Below the pieces are notes generated by a model, which did no database searches, was not told where the DNA came from, and saw nothing but the letters and a program-made list of their open reading frames with translations. A stretch of DNA of 64,000 bases, from contig DUBE01000066.1 of NCBI GenBank assembly GCA_012960475.1, positions 83,683 to 147,682 on the forward strand, written 5' to 3'. This document shows, in pieces, positions 1 to 9,754 of this stretch. The first letter of the stretch is position 1. Every line of letters starts with the position of its first letter. Origin of the DNA: Planctomycetota bacterium (lineage in GTDB: Bacteria; Planctomycetota; UBA1135; GCA-002686595). Both the position numbers and the translations under genes were made by a program.

Positions 1-1924
1 TGGCCTGACTGACCGCAAAGCGCCGGGGGTGGAAGTGCAGGTCCCTGCCCGTGGCCCGGGACAGCTCCGCAACTGCCTCTGCGGCGGAGAGGGGTACGTT
101 GGCTACCAGGTTGAGGGCTCTTCCGTCGAGCTCGGCTCCCTCGTGAATCGTCATGCGCGCGAGGGCCTCGCCCACATCCTCCACATGTACGAAGGGAATC
201 GGTTCCTGCCCCAGGCCCCAGCCCACGCAGTGGTTGTCTCGTACCCAAAGCCCCAGACCTGGGTGCTGCATGGGGGTGCCCGGTCCCATGACAACACCGG
301 GTCGGGCGATCAGGAACTCGCAGTCAGCGCTGGCAAAGTCCTGGGTCAGGGCATGCTCGGTGTAGGCTTTGCCCCTTGAGTAGATCTCGCGCTCGTCAAT
401 GCGTGCATCCGTGGGTTCATCGTCGGTGATGAGTCCCAAGCCGGGTCGGTTGCAGAGGGATGCCACGGATGAGCAATAGATGAAACGCTTGACCCCGTTC
501 TCTCTGGCGATGCGCGCCACGTTTCGTGCGCCCGCGATCATGTTGGCTTGGATGGCTTCCCAAGTGTCACCGCCGCCTGTGGCCAGATGCAGTACTGATT
601 GGGCGCCGGCGAAGGCTTGACCCAAAGCGGTCTCATCGAACATGCCCGCTCGCACCAACCGCAGGCGGCCGTCCTGGGCGGGTTCGGTCAGTTCGATGGG
701 CAGGGAGTGCAGGCGCCGCACGACTGCGGTGACCGGGGTGTTGCGTTCGAGCAGCCGTTTCACCACTCGGCGGCCAATGAAACCAGAGGCTCCGGTGATC
801 ACCACTTCGCCCTGGCGTGCCGGTCCGGGCTCGGGAAAGGGCTCTTGGGCCGCGGGCGCGCTTGGCAGATCGCCCGCGCTGCCATCGCACCAGGCGGTGA
901 CCTGCACGATTGCTTCTGCATTGGAGGGATAGGCGGGTCCACCTCGCAAAGACGCGTGGAAGGCCTGAATCGAGTCGCGCATGGACAAGAAGAAAGAGTC
1001 TTGTCGGGGTCCTAGTTTGAGGGTGAAGAGCGACCAGTTCCAAAAGCCCCGGCGCGCATCGCGCCTGAGATCCTTGCCCCGTCGGTTGCTCGCCAGGAAC
1101 GAGTCCCAGGCTTCGAGAGACTGGGTCTTGCGCTCACCGCTGACCAGATTGCGGTGCAGGTCGGCTTCAATGAATCCATCCGTGCCCAGAACTTCCAGGC
1201 TCCAGCGGGCTGCTGGAGCACCGAAGTAGAAGTCCAGGCTGGCAGTGCCGCGTTCTGCCTTGACCGCCAGGCTGAAGCGTTCATGGAATTGTTGGCCGGG
1301 CAGCAGCTCGCGGCTGGACAGGATGTTGGTCTCGATGGACTTGGGCGCTCCCAACAGGTGCTGTACCTGACTGATGGGGTGCACTCCCTGCTCGAAGATG
1401 ATGTTGCGTTCGGCCCGGAACATCCAGTGGCTGTACTGCTCTGCGTCCAACTGGGCGATGGGCATGGCCAGTTGCGTGCGTACATGCAGCAGGCGTCCAA
1501 TTTCTCCCGCTTGGACTCTCTTCATCAAACGACGGAAGGCCGGGTGAAACACATGATTGTGGTTGACCGCCAGGGTCAGGCGCTTGGCTTGAGCCTGGGC
1601 GCAGAGATCCCGGGCGTCCCCTTCAGACAGGGCCAGGGGTTTTTCGCAAAATACATGCAGCCCAGCATCCAGAGCCTTCTTGATCAGGGGCGCGTGCAGA
1701 TCGGGAGGCGTGCAGAGGTGAATCACCCGCGCTCCCAGGCCGGGCAATTCCTCCAGATCGGCCACGCATTCGGGCACAGAATGGTCCGCCGCCAGGGCCC
1801 GGGCCCGTCCCAGGTCCGGATCGCAGATCGCCACCACGCGGACATCGGGATTCTCGCGCAGGGCGGTCAGATGAAAGTCGGCGATGTAGCCTGCGCCTAC
1901 AAGGGCAACGGGGGTGGGTTCCAT
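1..1924 (-). CDS. Gfo/Idh/MocA dehydrogenase fused to NAD-dependent epimerase (partial)
   Basis: One uninterrupted minus-strand reading frame of about 641 codons starts at ATG 1924 and runs off the window start, so the C terminus is missing. Residues 1 to about 370 form a Gfo/Idh/MocA oxidoreductase: an N-terminal Rossmann stretch VALVGAGYIADFH and the family motif CEKPLA near residue 95. After a Pro/Ala/Glu-rich linker (about 370-390) a second Rossmann fold begins with VVITGASGFIGRR, followed by the short-chain dehydrogenase/epimerase active-site pattern YSRGK (YxxxK). Both families bind NAD(P) and act on sugars or sugar nucleotides, so a two-step sugar conversion is inferred; the substrate cannot be read from sequence. 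No clear ribosome-binding site precedes the ATG. Two separate genes are unlikely because no stop or frame change separates the domains. Confidence 0.85.
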   Translation of the reverse strand, partial: MEPTPVALVGAGYIADFHLTALRENPDVRVVAICDPDLGRARALAADHSVPECVADLEELPGLGARVIHLCTPPDLHAPLIKKALDAGLHVFCEKPLALSEGDARDLCAQAQAKRLTLAVNHNHVFHPAFRRLMKRVQAGEIGRLLHVRTQLAMPIAQLDAEQYSHWMFRAERNIIFEQGVHPISQVQHLLGAPKSIETNILSSRELLPGQQFHERFSLAVKAERGTASLDFYFGAPAARWSLEVLGTDGFIEADLHRNLVSGERKTQSLEAWDSFLASNRRGKDLRRDARRGFWNWSLFTLKLGPRQDSFFLSMRDSIQAFHASLRGGPAYPSNAEAIVQVTAWCDGSAGDLPSAPAAQEPFPEPGPARQGEVVITGASGFIGRRVVKRLLERNTPVTAVVRRLHSLPIELTEPAQDGRLRLVRAGMFDETALGQAFAGAQSVLHLATGGGDTWEAIQANMIAGARNVARIARENGVKRFIYCSSVASLCNRPGLGLITDDEPTDARIDEREIYSRGKAYTEHALTQDFASADCEFLIARPGVVMGPGTPMQHPGLGLWVRDNHCVGWGLGQEPIPFVHVEDVGEALARMTIHEGAELDGRALNLVANVPLSAAEAVAELSRATGRDLHFHPRRFAVSQA

Positions 1925-1978
1925 GGGAGGAGGGGCGGGCAGCAGTGGGAGAGGCGGTGCCCGCAGGTAGGTCCTTTA

Positions 1979-2007
1979 GTTATCGGCTTCCGAGAGGGCC
2001 GGGGCAA
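1979..2007 (-). promoter_or_regulatory. candidate promoter of the dehydrogenase fusion
   Basis: On the minus strand TTGCCC (2007-2002) and GATAAC (1984-1979) are separated by exactly 17 bases, each matching the sigma-70 consensus at four of six positions. The predicted start site near 1972 would give a leader of about 48 bases. Prediction by eye only. Confidence 0.3.
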
Positions 2008-2333
2008 GACCCGTTCCGTGTCTCGTATTGAAACAGCTTTCCCAGGGCTTGGTCCACCATCCCCCAATGGGGTCCGGGAGGCGCTGGCTCTGGGAGGATC
2101 TCTGAGCGAGGACGTTCGAGAGAGAGTCTGCAAGCAGATCAGGAGTGGCGGCCCGCTCTGCAGGCCGTCGTTTCCCCGGTTCTTTGCTTGCGCCTTGTGT
2201 TCGCGTTCTCGCTCCCGTCGAGGCCAGTCTGCAAAGGTTCACGGGTCAAGCCCAGGCCGCCCCGGGGGATCAGGATTTCTGCCCTCGGTCCTGGCCTTCA
2301 GCGGGCCTACGGAGCGGAAACAGGCCTGTGCCA

Positions 2334-2362
2334 TGGAAAGGGGTTGCTGCTTCGGTTAGACT
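2334..2362 (+). promoter_or_regulatory. candidate guaB promoter, near-leaderless
   Basis: TGGAAA (2334-2339) and TAGACT (2357-2362) are 17 bases apart. Only five bases separate the -10 element from the guaB ATG at 2368, so transcription would begin at or next to the start codon. This would fit the absence of a Shine-Dalgarno sequence there. Confidence 0.35.
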
Positions 2363-2367
2363 GCTCC

Positions 2368-3819
2368 ATGCCCGAAATCCCCCTGGCCCTGACTTTTGAC
2401 GATGTCCTCCTGGCGCCCATGCACTCGGATGTGCTGCCCAGCCAGGTCAGCCTTGTCACGCGCTTTAGCCGCCGTGTGCAGGTGAACATTCCTTTGAGTT
2501 CTTCGGCCATGGACACGGTGACCGAATGGCGTCTGGCGGTGGCCCTTGCACGGGAAGGGGGCATTGGCATCGTTCACCGCAATCTCAGCATCGAAGAGCA
2601 GGTGGTCCAGGTGGACAAAGTCAAACGATCCGCCAACGGAGTGATTGAGGATCCGGTGACCTTGGCCCCCACTGCGAGCTTGGGCCAGGCGCGGGAAATC
2701 ATGAGCACAATGAGCATCTCCGGTCTGCCCATCGTTGAGGGGGAAACCGTGGTGGGCATTTTGACCCGTCGAGACACTTCCTTTGGAGAGCCGGACGAAA
2801 AGCCCGTGGCTGAGGTGATGACCACAGAGAATCTGATTGCCGCCCCTCCTGGCACCAGCCTCTCGCAGGCAGCAACTTTGCTCAACGAGCACCGGGTGGA
2901 AAAACTGATCATCTGGGATGATGCCCATCGTCTGCGCGGTCTGATAACCCGCAAGGACATCGACATGCTTGAGGCCTTCCCGAACTCCGCTTTCGATTCG
3001 CGCGGGCGACTGGTTGTGGGCGCCGCCATCGGAGTGCACGACTACGAGCGAGCCACTGCCCTGGCAAAGGGTGGGGTGGATGTGTTGGTTGTGGACACCG
3101 CCCATGGACACACCACCAACGTGACCGAGACCGTGACCAAGCTCAAGGAGACCTTGCCGGAGGTGGACATCGTTGCCGGCAATGTGGCCACCGGCGAAGC
3201 CGCCCTGGCCTTGGTCGAGGCAGGCGCAGACGGGGTCAAGGTGGGCATCGGCCCTGGTTCGATCTGCACCACTCGGGTGGTGGCGGGCATTGGAGTGCCC
3301 CAGCTGAGTGCCGTGATGGAGGTTGCAGACGCCCTTGCTGGCAGCGGCATTCCTGTGATTGCCGATGGTGGCGTCCGCTATTCGGGGGACGCGGTCAAAG
3401 CTCTCGCGGCAGGTGCCTCCTGCGTGATGCTGGGCAGTCTCTTCGCCGGTCTTGAAGAGTCCCCCGGTGAGACCTTTGTCTATCAGGGTCGCTCCTTCAA
3501 GAGCGTGCGCGGTATGGGGTCCTTGGGAGCCATGACCAAGGGCTCAAAAGAACGCTACCGCCAGGCACATGTAACCGACAACAAGAAACTCGTGGCAGAG
3601 GGCATCGAAGGCATGGTGCCCTACAAGGGTCAGCTTTCTTCCTATGTCTATCAGTTGTGTGGCGGTGTGCGCGCCGGTTTGGGGTACTGCGGCGCGGGAT
3701 GCATCAGTGAATTGCCCGAGCGTGCTCGCTTCGTGCGCATCACTGCTGCTGGAGTCCGCGAGAGCCATCCCCATGACGTGCAGATCACCAAGGAATCCAG
3801 CAACTACCACCACGAATGA
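2368..3819 (+). CDS. guaB: IMP dehydrogenase
   Basis: GuaB oxidises IMP to XMP with NAD+, the committed step of GMP synthesis, in the cytoplasm. The 483-residue length is normal. The protein opens with [10 protein letters not shown], carries a tandem CBS (Bateman) domain at about residues 95-205, and has the catalytic loop GPGSICTTR with Cys300 and the flap segment [15 protein letters not shown]. The frame is open further upstream, but ATG 2368 begins the conserved N terminus and lies just behind a candidate -10 element. The stop overlaps the guaA start as ATGA, so the two steps IMP to XMP to GMP are translationally coupled. Confidence 0.97.
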   Translation: MPEIPLALTFDDVLLAPMHSDVLPSQVSLVTRFSRRVQVNIPLSSSAMDTVTEWRLAVALAREGGIGIVHRNLSIEEQVVQVDKVKRSANGVIEDPVTLAPTASLGQAREIMSTMSISGLPIVEGETVVGILTRRDTSFGEPDEKPVAEVMTTENLIAAPPGTSLSQAATLLNEHRVEKLIIWDDAHRLRGLITRKDIDMLEAFPNSAFDSRGRLVVGAAIGVHDYERATALAKGGVDVLVVDTAHGHTTNVTETVTKLKETLPEVDIVAGNVATGEAALALVEAGADGVKVGIGPGSICTTRVVAGIGVPQLSAVMEVADALAGSGIPVIADGGVRYSGDAVKALAAGASCVMLGSLFAGLEESPGETFVYQGRSFKSVRGMGSLGAMTKGSKERYRQAHVTDNKKLVAEGIEGMVPYKGQLSSYVYQLCGGVRAGLGYCGAGCISELPERARFVRITAAGVRESHPHDVQITKESSNYHHE

Positions 3820-5366
3820 GCGACATCCTGCGCGGTCTTCTGATCGTTGACCTTGGTACACAGTACGCCCAGCTGATCGCCCGACGCGTGCGTGAGGCCG
3901 GTGCCTGGTGTGAAATCCACCCTCCCCGCACGGCTCTCTCCGCCGCCAAGAGGATGAATCTGGCGGGGATCATACTCTCCGGTGGCCCTGCATCGGTCTA
4001 CGCGGAAGATGCGCCGGATGTGCCAGTCGAGTTGCTCGAGATGAATGTTCCTGTGCTGGGTATCTGCTATGGACTTCAGTGGATGTGCCAGACCCTTGGC
4101 GGAGAGGTTGAGGGTTCGGGTCAGCGCGAGTTCGGTCATACGCGAATCGAGGTCAATCAGAGCACGGAGTTGTTCAGCGGCTTCGACGCGCCCACAGTGG
4201 TCTGGATGAGTCACGGGGACAAGGTCGTCCGTCTGCCTGCGGGCTTCGCGGCCTACGCCCACTCGGACACCTGCCCGTACGCCGCTGTCGGGGATCCTGC
4301 CCGAAGATTCTACGGGGTGCAGTTCCACCCCGAGGTCTCCCACAGCGTGCGAGGCCAGGAAGTCCTGAGCAATTTTGTGCTCGATGTGTGCGAGCTGCCT
4401 GGGGACTGGAACGCGGGTTCGATCGTCGAGCGCGAGATCGAGGCGGTGCGAAATCTGGTGGGCGAGCAAGGCGAAGTCGTGCTGGGTTTGTCCGGTGGCG
4501 TCGATTCCGCCGTGGCGGCCCTGATCGTGCATAAGGCCATTGGCGAGCGCCTGCACTGCATTTTTGTGGACAACGGGCTCTTGCGGAAGGGCGAATGCGA
4601 GGTGGTGCAAGAGGCGTTCTCCGAACACCTGGACATGGACCTTTGCACAGTGGACGCCAGAGACCGCTTCCTCTCCAAGCTGGGCGGAGTCAGCGACCCC
4701 GAGCGCAAGCGAAAAATCATCGGCCATGAGTTCATTGAAGTTTTCCGTGAGGAAGCAAAACGATTCTCCCATGCCAACTTCCTTGGCCAGGGCACCCTCT
4801 ATCCCGATGTGATCGAGTCTGTCGCCGTGCACGGTGGCAACACCGCCAAGATCAAGTCGCACCACAATGTGGGCGGCCTTCCGGATGACCTGGACATGGA
4901 GCTGGTCGAGCCCCTACGCGAATTGTTCAAAGACGAAGTGCGCCGGGTAGGAGCCCACATGGGCCTCGATGACCGCATCCTCATGCGCCAACCTTTTCCG
5001 GGTCCCGGTCTCGCCGTGCGCATCCTTGGCGAAGTCACCAACGAGCGCTGCGCCATCCTGCGTGAAGCGGACGCCATCGTGCGTTTCGAAGTGGAGAAGG
5101 CTGGCTGCCACAAGGAACTCTGGCAGTACTTCGCCGTGCTGCTGCCCACCAAGTCGGTCGGTGTCATGGGGGATGCCCGCACCTATGAAGACGCCTGCGC
5201 GATCCGCGCCGTATCAAGCCAGGACGGCATGACCGCCGACTGGTGCTACCTGCCCCACGATGTGCTGCGCACCATCTCCAGCCGCATCATCAACGAAGTG
5301 CGCGGCATCAACCGGGTGGTGCTGGACATCTCCAGTAAGCCACCGGCGACGATTGAGTGGGAGTGA
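3816..5366 (+). CDS. guaA: GMP synthase (glutamine-hydrolysing)
   Basis: GuaA aminates XMP to GMP using ATP and glutamine. The 516-residue protein has an N-terminal class I glutamine amidotransferase domain with Cys84 in LGICYGLQW and His171/Glu173 in FHPEVSHS, then an ATP pyrophosphatase domain with the PP-loop SGGVDS at 226-231, then the dimerisation domain ending in PPATIEWE, the usual C terminus of the family. The start codon overlaps the guaB stop (ATGA). It converges on the Ser/Thr kinase gene with only 21 bases between the stops. Confidence 0.97.
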   Translation: MSDILRGLLIVDLGTQYAQLIARRVREAGAWCEIHPPRTALSAAKRMNLAGIILSGGPASVYAEDAPDVPVELLEMNVPVLGICYGLQWMCQTLGGEVEGSGQREFGHTRIEVNQSTELFSGFDAPTVVWMSHGDKVVRLPAGFAAYAHSDTCPYAAVGDPARRFYGVQFHPEVSHSVRGQEVLSNFVLDVCELPGDWNAGSIVEREIEAVRNLVGEQGEVVLGLSGGVDSAVAALIVHKAIGERLHCIFVDNGLLRKGECEVVQEAFSEHLDMDLCTVDARDRFLSKLGGVSDPERKRKIIGHEFIEVFREEAKRFSHANFLGQGTLYPDVIESVAVHGGNTAKIKSHHNVGGLPDDLDMELVEPLRELFKDEVRRVGAHMGLDDRILMRQPFPGPGLAVRILGEVTNERCAILREADAIVRFEVEKAGCHKELWQYFAVLLPTKSVGVMGDARTYEDACAIRAVSSQDGMTADWCYLPHDVLRTISSRIINEVRGINRVVLDISSKPPATIEWE

Positions 5367-5375
5367 GGGGCGTGG

Positions 5376-5396
5376 GGGGGCAGCAAGCTAGCCCCC
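5376..5396. terminator. possible weak bidirectional terminator hairpin
   Basis: GGGGGC (5376-5381) pairs with GCCCCC (5391-5396) across a nine-base loop between the convergent guaA and kinase genes. The hairpin covers the kinase stop codon and has no T-run on either side, so it may act only weakly or not at all. Confidence 0.25.
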
Positions 5397-8258
5397 GAGC
5401 AGCTCTCGCGCCCGCAGGGCCACCCAGCCTGTGCCGGTTTCCTGCAGGGCCTTGAGGCCTGCGGGGCTGCCTTCGGCTTGTTCGAGCAGGGCTCTTTCCA
5501 GGGCGAGCCAGTCGGGGTCTTTGGCGTCGATAGCATCGATGGCATTGAGGGTTGCGTGAGCGGCGGTCAGATCTCCTGCGATGCGCTGCGCCCGCATGAG
5601 CAGGATCCAGTCGCTCATGTCCCGTTGACCGGGCTCGGGCAGCAGATGCAGCAGAGCGGCAGGATCTCCCTCATAGGCTCGTTGGAAGCGGTCGAGAAGT
5701 CCCTCAAGGCGATCGATTTCGGTGTCGAGGCCCAATTCATGATTCTTGGTGAGGGGCTGCACATCGAAGCTGGCTCGCACTTCGTGGATCCACGAACGCA
5801 CTCTGTCAAAGACCTCTGGTTGCACAGCAAAGGTTCGTGAAAGAGACACCGAGTAGTTCAAGTCGTGGTGGGTGACGTAGCGCATGCCCAAGAGCTCGGC
5901 AGAAAAACTCGCCCATTGATCGCACATGGCCTTCCAGACCAGATCGAAGTCGTGGGTTGCGGTCCCCGATTGGATGGCCAGCCGCCGCACCAGAACCGCG
6001 GGCCCTGAAGAGGTGCCGATCTGGCTATCGATGAGGGGCAGGATCTCTGCCACCAGGGCCTGTACTTCCCCATGGCGGCCCAGGCCCAGGAGGGCGCTGC
6101 CAAGGCCGATGGAGATGCGCAGGGTCAAGGCGTTGTGTCCACCCCAGAGGGCCTTGAGGCCATCCAGCCCGGTTCTGTACTCAATCACCGCCTGTTCGAC
6201 ATTTCCCCGGTGCAGTTGTTCCTGTGCCATGCCCAGGCACAGGCGCAGGGTGATCGGGTGTGATTCACCCAGCTCTCGCCTGGCTCGGAGATTGGCCTCA
6301 GAGAAACTGGCGTAGGATTCCTCGTGCTGGCCCGCGAGGTACTGGCGAAAGCCAAGGACTGCCAGGGCATCGATGGTCCAAAGGTGGTTGTCCCCGAGCT
6401 TGGCCTCGAACAATGCCACGCAGTCCTTGGTGAATGTCAGATATTGTTCCACATCGCCGATCCACTCATCGTCTGCGCGGGCCAGCATGAAGCGGTCCCG
6501 GCGCTCGTCGACAGTGTCCTCGTCAGGGTTCTCGGGCAGGCTGGCGTGCACAAGCCTTAGGGCGTTTGGATCCCCGAAAGCCGAGACGGGATCGTGTTTT
6601 TCGATCCTTCCGATAGTCATCCTGCCTTCGACCACCGCCCGCGCCCTCATGAGGGCAAGTGCCGGGTCTGGATTGTCCTCCAAGAGAGCGATCACTTGTT
6701 TGAGATGTTCGAGTTGAGGCATGGACGCCCCCGAATCTCCCATGGCCGTAGCAATGGCGATGTGCACCTGGGCAGCTTCGGCGCGTGCGTCTAGGGGCAG
6801 GATCAAGAGGGCTTCCTTCAGAAGAGACACCCCCAATTCTCGCCGGTCGCCATGTTCGGAAAAGAGCGTACCCACAGCTGTCAGGGTTGCGGCCCGTTCC
6901 CTGGCGCTGCCAAGGCCAGCGTCCCGGGTGAGTGTGCGCAGGTCGTCCGCCAGGGCGTTGAGTTCGAAGGTGCTGATCGATGTGTTCTTGGACTGGGCGC
7001 TGGACACAAGACGGGTGGTCAGGGCCAGACTGCGTTGGGCTTTGTCTGTCAGTTGTCCCTCGCGCCAGGCGACGCCCAGAGTCAAGCTGATGGCTGTTGC
7101 AGCCAGGGCTGAAACCGCCAGCCCCCTGCGTCGGCGCCTGGCCCAGCCCAGAAGGCGCCGCGTCCGTGGCCGTCCCTGGATCCTCTCTCCAGCCAGCAGG
7201 CGGGTCAGTTCTGCCGCCACTTCGCCCCCGTGGGCGTAGCGCTGAGCTGGGTTTTTTTCCAGGCAGCAGCTGATGACCTCGGCGCAGGCAGCTATGGCCT
7301 TGGAGTCGAGCCCGGGGATCACGCGGGGCAGGAGCGCTGGCTCCTCCCGTAGGATCGCTGTCAGGACTTGCGCGCTGGTGGCTCCCTGGAAGGGTCGCGA
7401 GAGAGACAGTACTTCGAACAGAATCACACCCAGGGCCCATACATCCGCTCGGGCCGTGGCCTTGCTGCGTTCACCTCGGGCCAACTCCGGCGCCATGTAG
7501 GCGGGCGTGCCCAGCAACTGGAGTGTGCGCGTCAAACCGGGATCGTCCAACAGACGCGCCAGCCCCAGGTCGGTGATGCGCAGCTGACCATCGGCGGCCA
7601 CCAGGAGGTTCGATGGCTTGAGATCCAGATGCAGTACCTGCTGCGCGTGCAATTCTGCCAAGCCCTCGCACACCAGCTTCAGTCGCGCCAGGGTCCTGGA
7701 GACGTCCTCTGTGCGCGTGCGTTCCCTGGCGAGCAACAACTCGTCCGCCAAGGTGGTTCCATCGCCCACCAGGGGCATGATCAGCAACTGCTGTTGCTCC
7801 ACCTGTTCACTGGCCAGGATGGGAACCACAGAGGGGTGTTGCACGCGACTGGCGGCGGTGACTTCGATGGACAGGCGTTCGGCACCTTCCGCCGCCATGT
7901 GGTAGTGTCCGTGAATGACCTTGAGGGCTAGCTCTTGCCCGTCAAGGTTGCCCTCCGTGCCCCGGGTTCGCCAGACTTGACCGGTTGCTCCCGAGCCCAG
8001 GTATTCCAGCAGTTCGTACGAGCCTATGCGCTGGCCCGTTTGAACGCCCAGGGCAGGCAGGCCCTGGGAGAGTTGCAGGAAGCCGTCAAGTTCGGTCTTG
8101 AGGGCATCCCGCAGGTTGGAGGGGGCCTGCTGGACGAGTCTTGCCGCCTCTTCTCTGGGGTCCACTTCCTGCACCGAAATCCGCTCGATCCAGAGGGTGA
8201 CCTGGTCTTCCACAGTGGTTGCTGGGGAGAGGGGGGGCGATTCCATGGATTCTCTCAT
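5388..8258 (-). CDS. membrane-anchored Ser/Thr protein kinase with TPR-like C-terminal half
   Basis: Residues 80 to about 345 form a Hanks-type kinase: Gly loop YLGSGATGQVW, ATP-anchoring Lys113, helix C Glu132, catalytic loop HLDLKPSN with Asp212, metal-binding Asp230 in DLG, and GTPAYMAPE. The usual HRD arginine is leucine, so it resembles a non-RD kinase that may not need activation-loop phosphorylation. After an Arg-rich stretch there is one membrane segment (about 379-398), then roughly 550 residues with repeats resembling kinesin-light-chain TPRs (LGDNHLWTIDALAVLG, LGESHPITLRLCLG). This topology, with cytoplasmic kinase and outside sensor or scaffold, is common in Planctomycetota. Start is ATG 8258 or ATG 8246; GAGAG five bases before the latter makes it a good alternative. 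Confidence 0.9.
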   Translation of the reverse strand: MRESMESPPLSPATTVEDQVTLWIERISVQEVDPREEAARLVQQAPSNLRDALKTELDGFLQLSQGLPALGVQTGQRIGSYELLEYLGSGATGQVWRTRGTEGNLDGQELALKVIHGHYHMAAEGAERLSIEVTAASRVQHPSVVPILASEQVEQQQLLIMPLVGDGTTLADELLLARERTRTEDVSRTLARLKLVCEGLAELHAQQVLHLDLKPSNLLVAADGQLRITDLGLARLLDDPGLTRTLQLLGTPAYMAPELARGERSKATARADVWALGVILFEVLSLSRPFQGATSAQVLTAILREEPALLPRVIPGLDSKAIAACAEVISCCLEKNPAQRYAHGGEVAAELTRLLAGERIQGRPRTRRLLGWARRRRRGLAVSALAATAISLTLGVAWREGQLTDKAQRSLALTTRLVSSAQSKNTSISTFELNALADDLRTLTRDAGLGSARERAATLTAVGTLFSEHGDRRELGVSLLKEALLILPLDARAEAAQVHIAIATAMGDSGASMPQLEHLKQVIALLEDNPDPALALMRARAVVEGRMTIGRIEKHDPVSAFGDPNALRLVHASLPENPDEDTVDERRDRFMLARADDEWIGDVEQYLTFTKDCVALFEAKLGDNHLWTIDALAVLGFRQYLAGQHEESYASFSEANLRARRELGESHPITLRLCLGMAQEQLHRGNVEQAVIEYRTGLDGLKALWGGHNALTLRISIGLGSALLGLGRHGEVQALVAEILPLIDSQIGTSSGPAVLVRRLAIQSGTATHDFDLVWKAMCDQWASFSAELLGMRYVTHHDLNYSVSLSRTFAVQPEVFDRVRSWIHEVRASFDVQPLTKNHELGLDTEIDRLEGLLDRFQRAYEGDPAALLHLLPEPGQRDMSDWILLMRAQRIAGDLTAAHATLNAIDAIDAKDPDWLALERALLEQAEGSPAGLKALQETGTGWVALRARELLGG

Positions 8259-8374
8259 TGGCGCGAAAGGAGCCGCAGGTGCGGAGCGCAGACCAGCTTA
8301 GCAGGTCTTGCCTGGACTTGAGGCCATGGGCTCCCTTGGACCTGTCGCTCATGGGCTGATCCATTGACCCGCTT

Positions 8375-9754
8375 TCAAGGGCGCGGCAGGTCGAGCCGGA
8401 TGCGTGCGCCGCCCAGCTGAGGCGAGTCATCGATTGTCAGCTTGCCCCCGTGTTCATCGGCGGCCTGCTTGACCAGGGCGAGGCCCAATCCACCGCCAGT
8501 ACGACGGGTGCGCCCGGTGGTGTCCCCGGTGGTGAAGGGTGCCAGCAACCGTTCCCGTTGGTCGGCGGCGATGCCTGGACCCTCATCCTCCACGCAGATC
8601 ATGACCTGCTTGTGGTTGCCCTTGAGGGCGATCTGCACTCGGCTGCCCTTGGGGGCATGGTCAAGAGCATTACGCACCAGATTGCGCAGGGCCAGCAGTA
8701 CCGCTTCCCGGTCACCGTTGTAATCCAGGTTGCCTTCCGAATCGATGGTCAGCTCGACTTGCATGCGCTGGGCCCAGGTCTGTTCGCGGCTCAAGCGCAT
8801 GTCGGCTTCCCGTTTCAGATTGAATTTTTCGGTGGCCCTGGGTGCCATGCCCCGTTGGCGGCCCACCAGCATCAGGAGGTTCTCCAGAACCCCGGACAGA
8901 TCGCGCAGTTCCTCGGAAATCGACTCCATGGAGCTGCGGTATTCTTCGGCCGATCGGGAGCGCATGAGGGTTACATCTGTTTCCCCCAGTAGCACCTGTA
9001 CCGGCGAGCGCAGGTCATGGGCCAGACCGGCAATCAAGAGGTGGCTGTGCTCGTTTTCCAGGCGTAGCTGCTCCAAGAGATCGTGCAGTGCATCGATGAT
9101 GGCGCTTACTTCCCGTGGGGCACCGCTCGCCGCATCGCGCATGGCCTCAGGGTTGTCCGCCGCCAATCGGGTGGCTTCGGCCACGCCAGCCAAGAGGCGA
9201 CCAACCTGCCGGTGCATGAGCATGATCGCTGCCAGGCCAGCGATGGCTGCCAATCCCAGGGCCAGCAGCATGCTGGTTCCCAAGTTCGCCGCGGAACTCA
9301 TCATGGCGCTGCCGTCGAGGAAGACCGCCAGATCTATGTCCTGAGCCGCTTCTTGCTCCGTGGTCGGGCCCTTGATCGCGAGCTTCAGCAGGCGTTGGCT
9401 GTTGCTCAGGCCCAGGGGATAGCCGTTCGGATCGAGTTCCAGTCCCGTGGGGGGTTCCGGGCACCAGGTCCAGGTCTGGGAGCCAACTCGGTAGCCGAAG
9501 CGCAGGGTGGCCTCCGGGTGGTGGCTGATCATGATCAGGGCAAGTTCGTTGAACTCATCGTGATTCATGGGCTGCACGGAAAAACGCGTGCTCACCTCAT
9601 CGAGTTCTTCACGGGCGAGGGAGTCCAAGCGCCCCTCCAGCAGGGGCTGGGCGAAGAAGAAGCTCATCACGAAGGCGCTGCCCAGCATCAGGGCCAGGGT
9701 GCCCGCGACCACCCATGTGACGCGACTGGTGAGGGACCAGGACTGCTGCTTCAT
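8375..9754 (-). CDS. sensor histidine kinase
   Basis: This 459-residue inner-membrane kinase has a membrane segment near the N terminus, an extracytoplasmic sensor of about 120 residues, a second membrane segment (SMLLALGLAAIAGLAA), a HAMP-like linker, the phosphoacceptor His in LAHDLRSPVQ, and HATPase boxes N (LRNLVRNALDHA), G1 (VEDEGPGIA), F and G2 (TGGGLGLAL). All catalytic elements are present. ATG 9754 shares its A with the stop of the response regulator (TGATG). A TTG one codon upstream is also in frame but less likely. The signal sensed is unknown. Confidence 0.93.
   Translation of the reverse strand: MKQQSWSLTSRVTWVVAGTLALMLGSAFVMSFFFAQPLLEGRLDSLAREELDEVSTRFSVQPMNHDEFNELALIMISHHPEATLRFGYRVGSQTWTWCPEPPTGLELDPNGYPLGLSNSQRLLKLAIKGPTTEQEAAQDIDLAVFLDGSAMMSSAANLGTSMLLALGLAAIAGLAAIMLMHRQVGRLLAGVAEATRLAADNPEAMRDAASGAPREVSAIIDALHDLLEQLRLENEHSHLLIAGLAHDLRSPVQVLLGETDVTLMRSRSAEEYRSSMESISEELRDLSGVLENLLMLVGRQRGMAPRATEKFNLKREADMRLSREQTWAQRMQVELTIDSEGNLDYNGDREAVLLALRNLVRNALDHAPKGSRVQIALKGNHKQVMICVEDEGPGIAADQRERLLAPFTTGDTTGRTRRTGGGLGLALVKQAADEHGGKLTIDDSPQLGGARIRLDLPRP

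Larger units (their letters stand above)
1925..2367. other. intergenic region between divergent dehydrogenase fusion and guaB
   Basis: This 443-base stretch separates two divergently transcribed genes and should hold both promoters. Candidate elements are listed separately at 1979-2007 (minus) and 2334-2362 (plus). I see no tRNA, riboswitch-like fold or convincing small gene. An 88-codon minus-strand frame (1976-2242) starts with GTG and has no recognisable feature. Confidence 0.5.

Noticed and set aside
1976-2242. 88-codon minus-strand frame in the guaB upstream region
   Set aside because: GTG start, no ribosome-binding site, no recognisable feature, and it covers the region needed for two promoters.
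3804-4865. 353-codon minus-strand frame opposite guaA
   Set aside because: It is a shadow of guaA, which has all its catalytic motifs.
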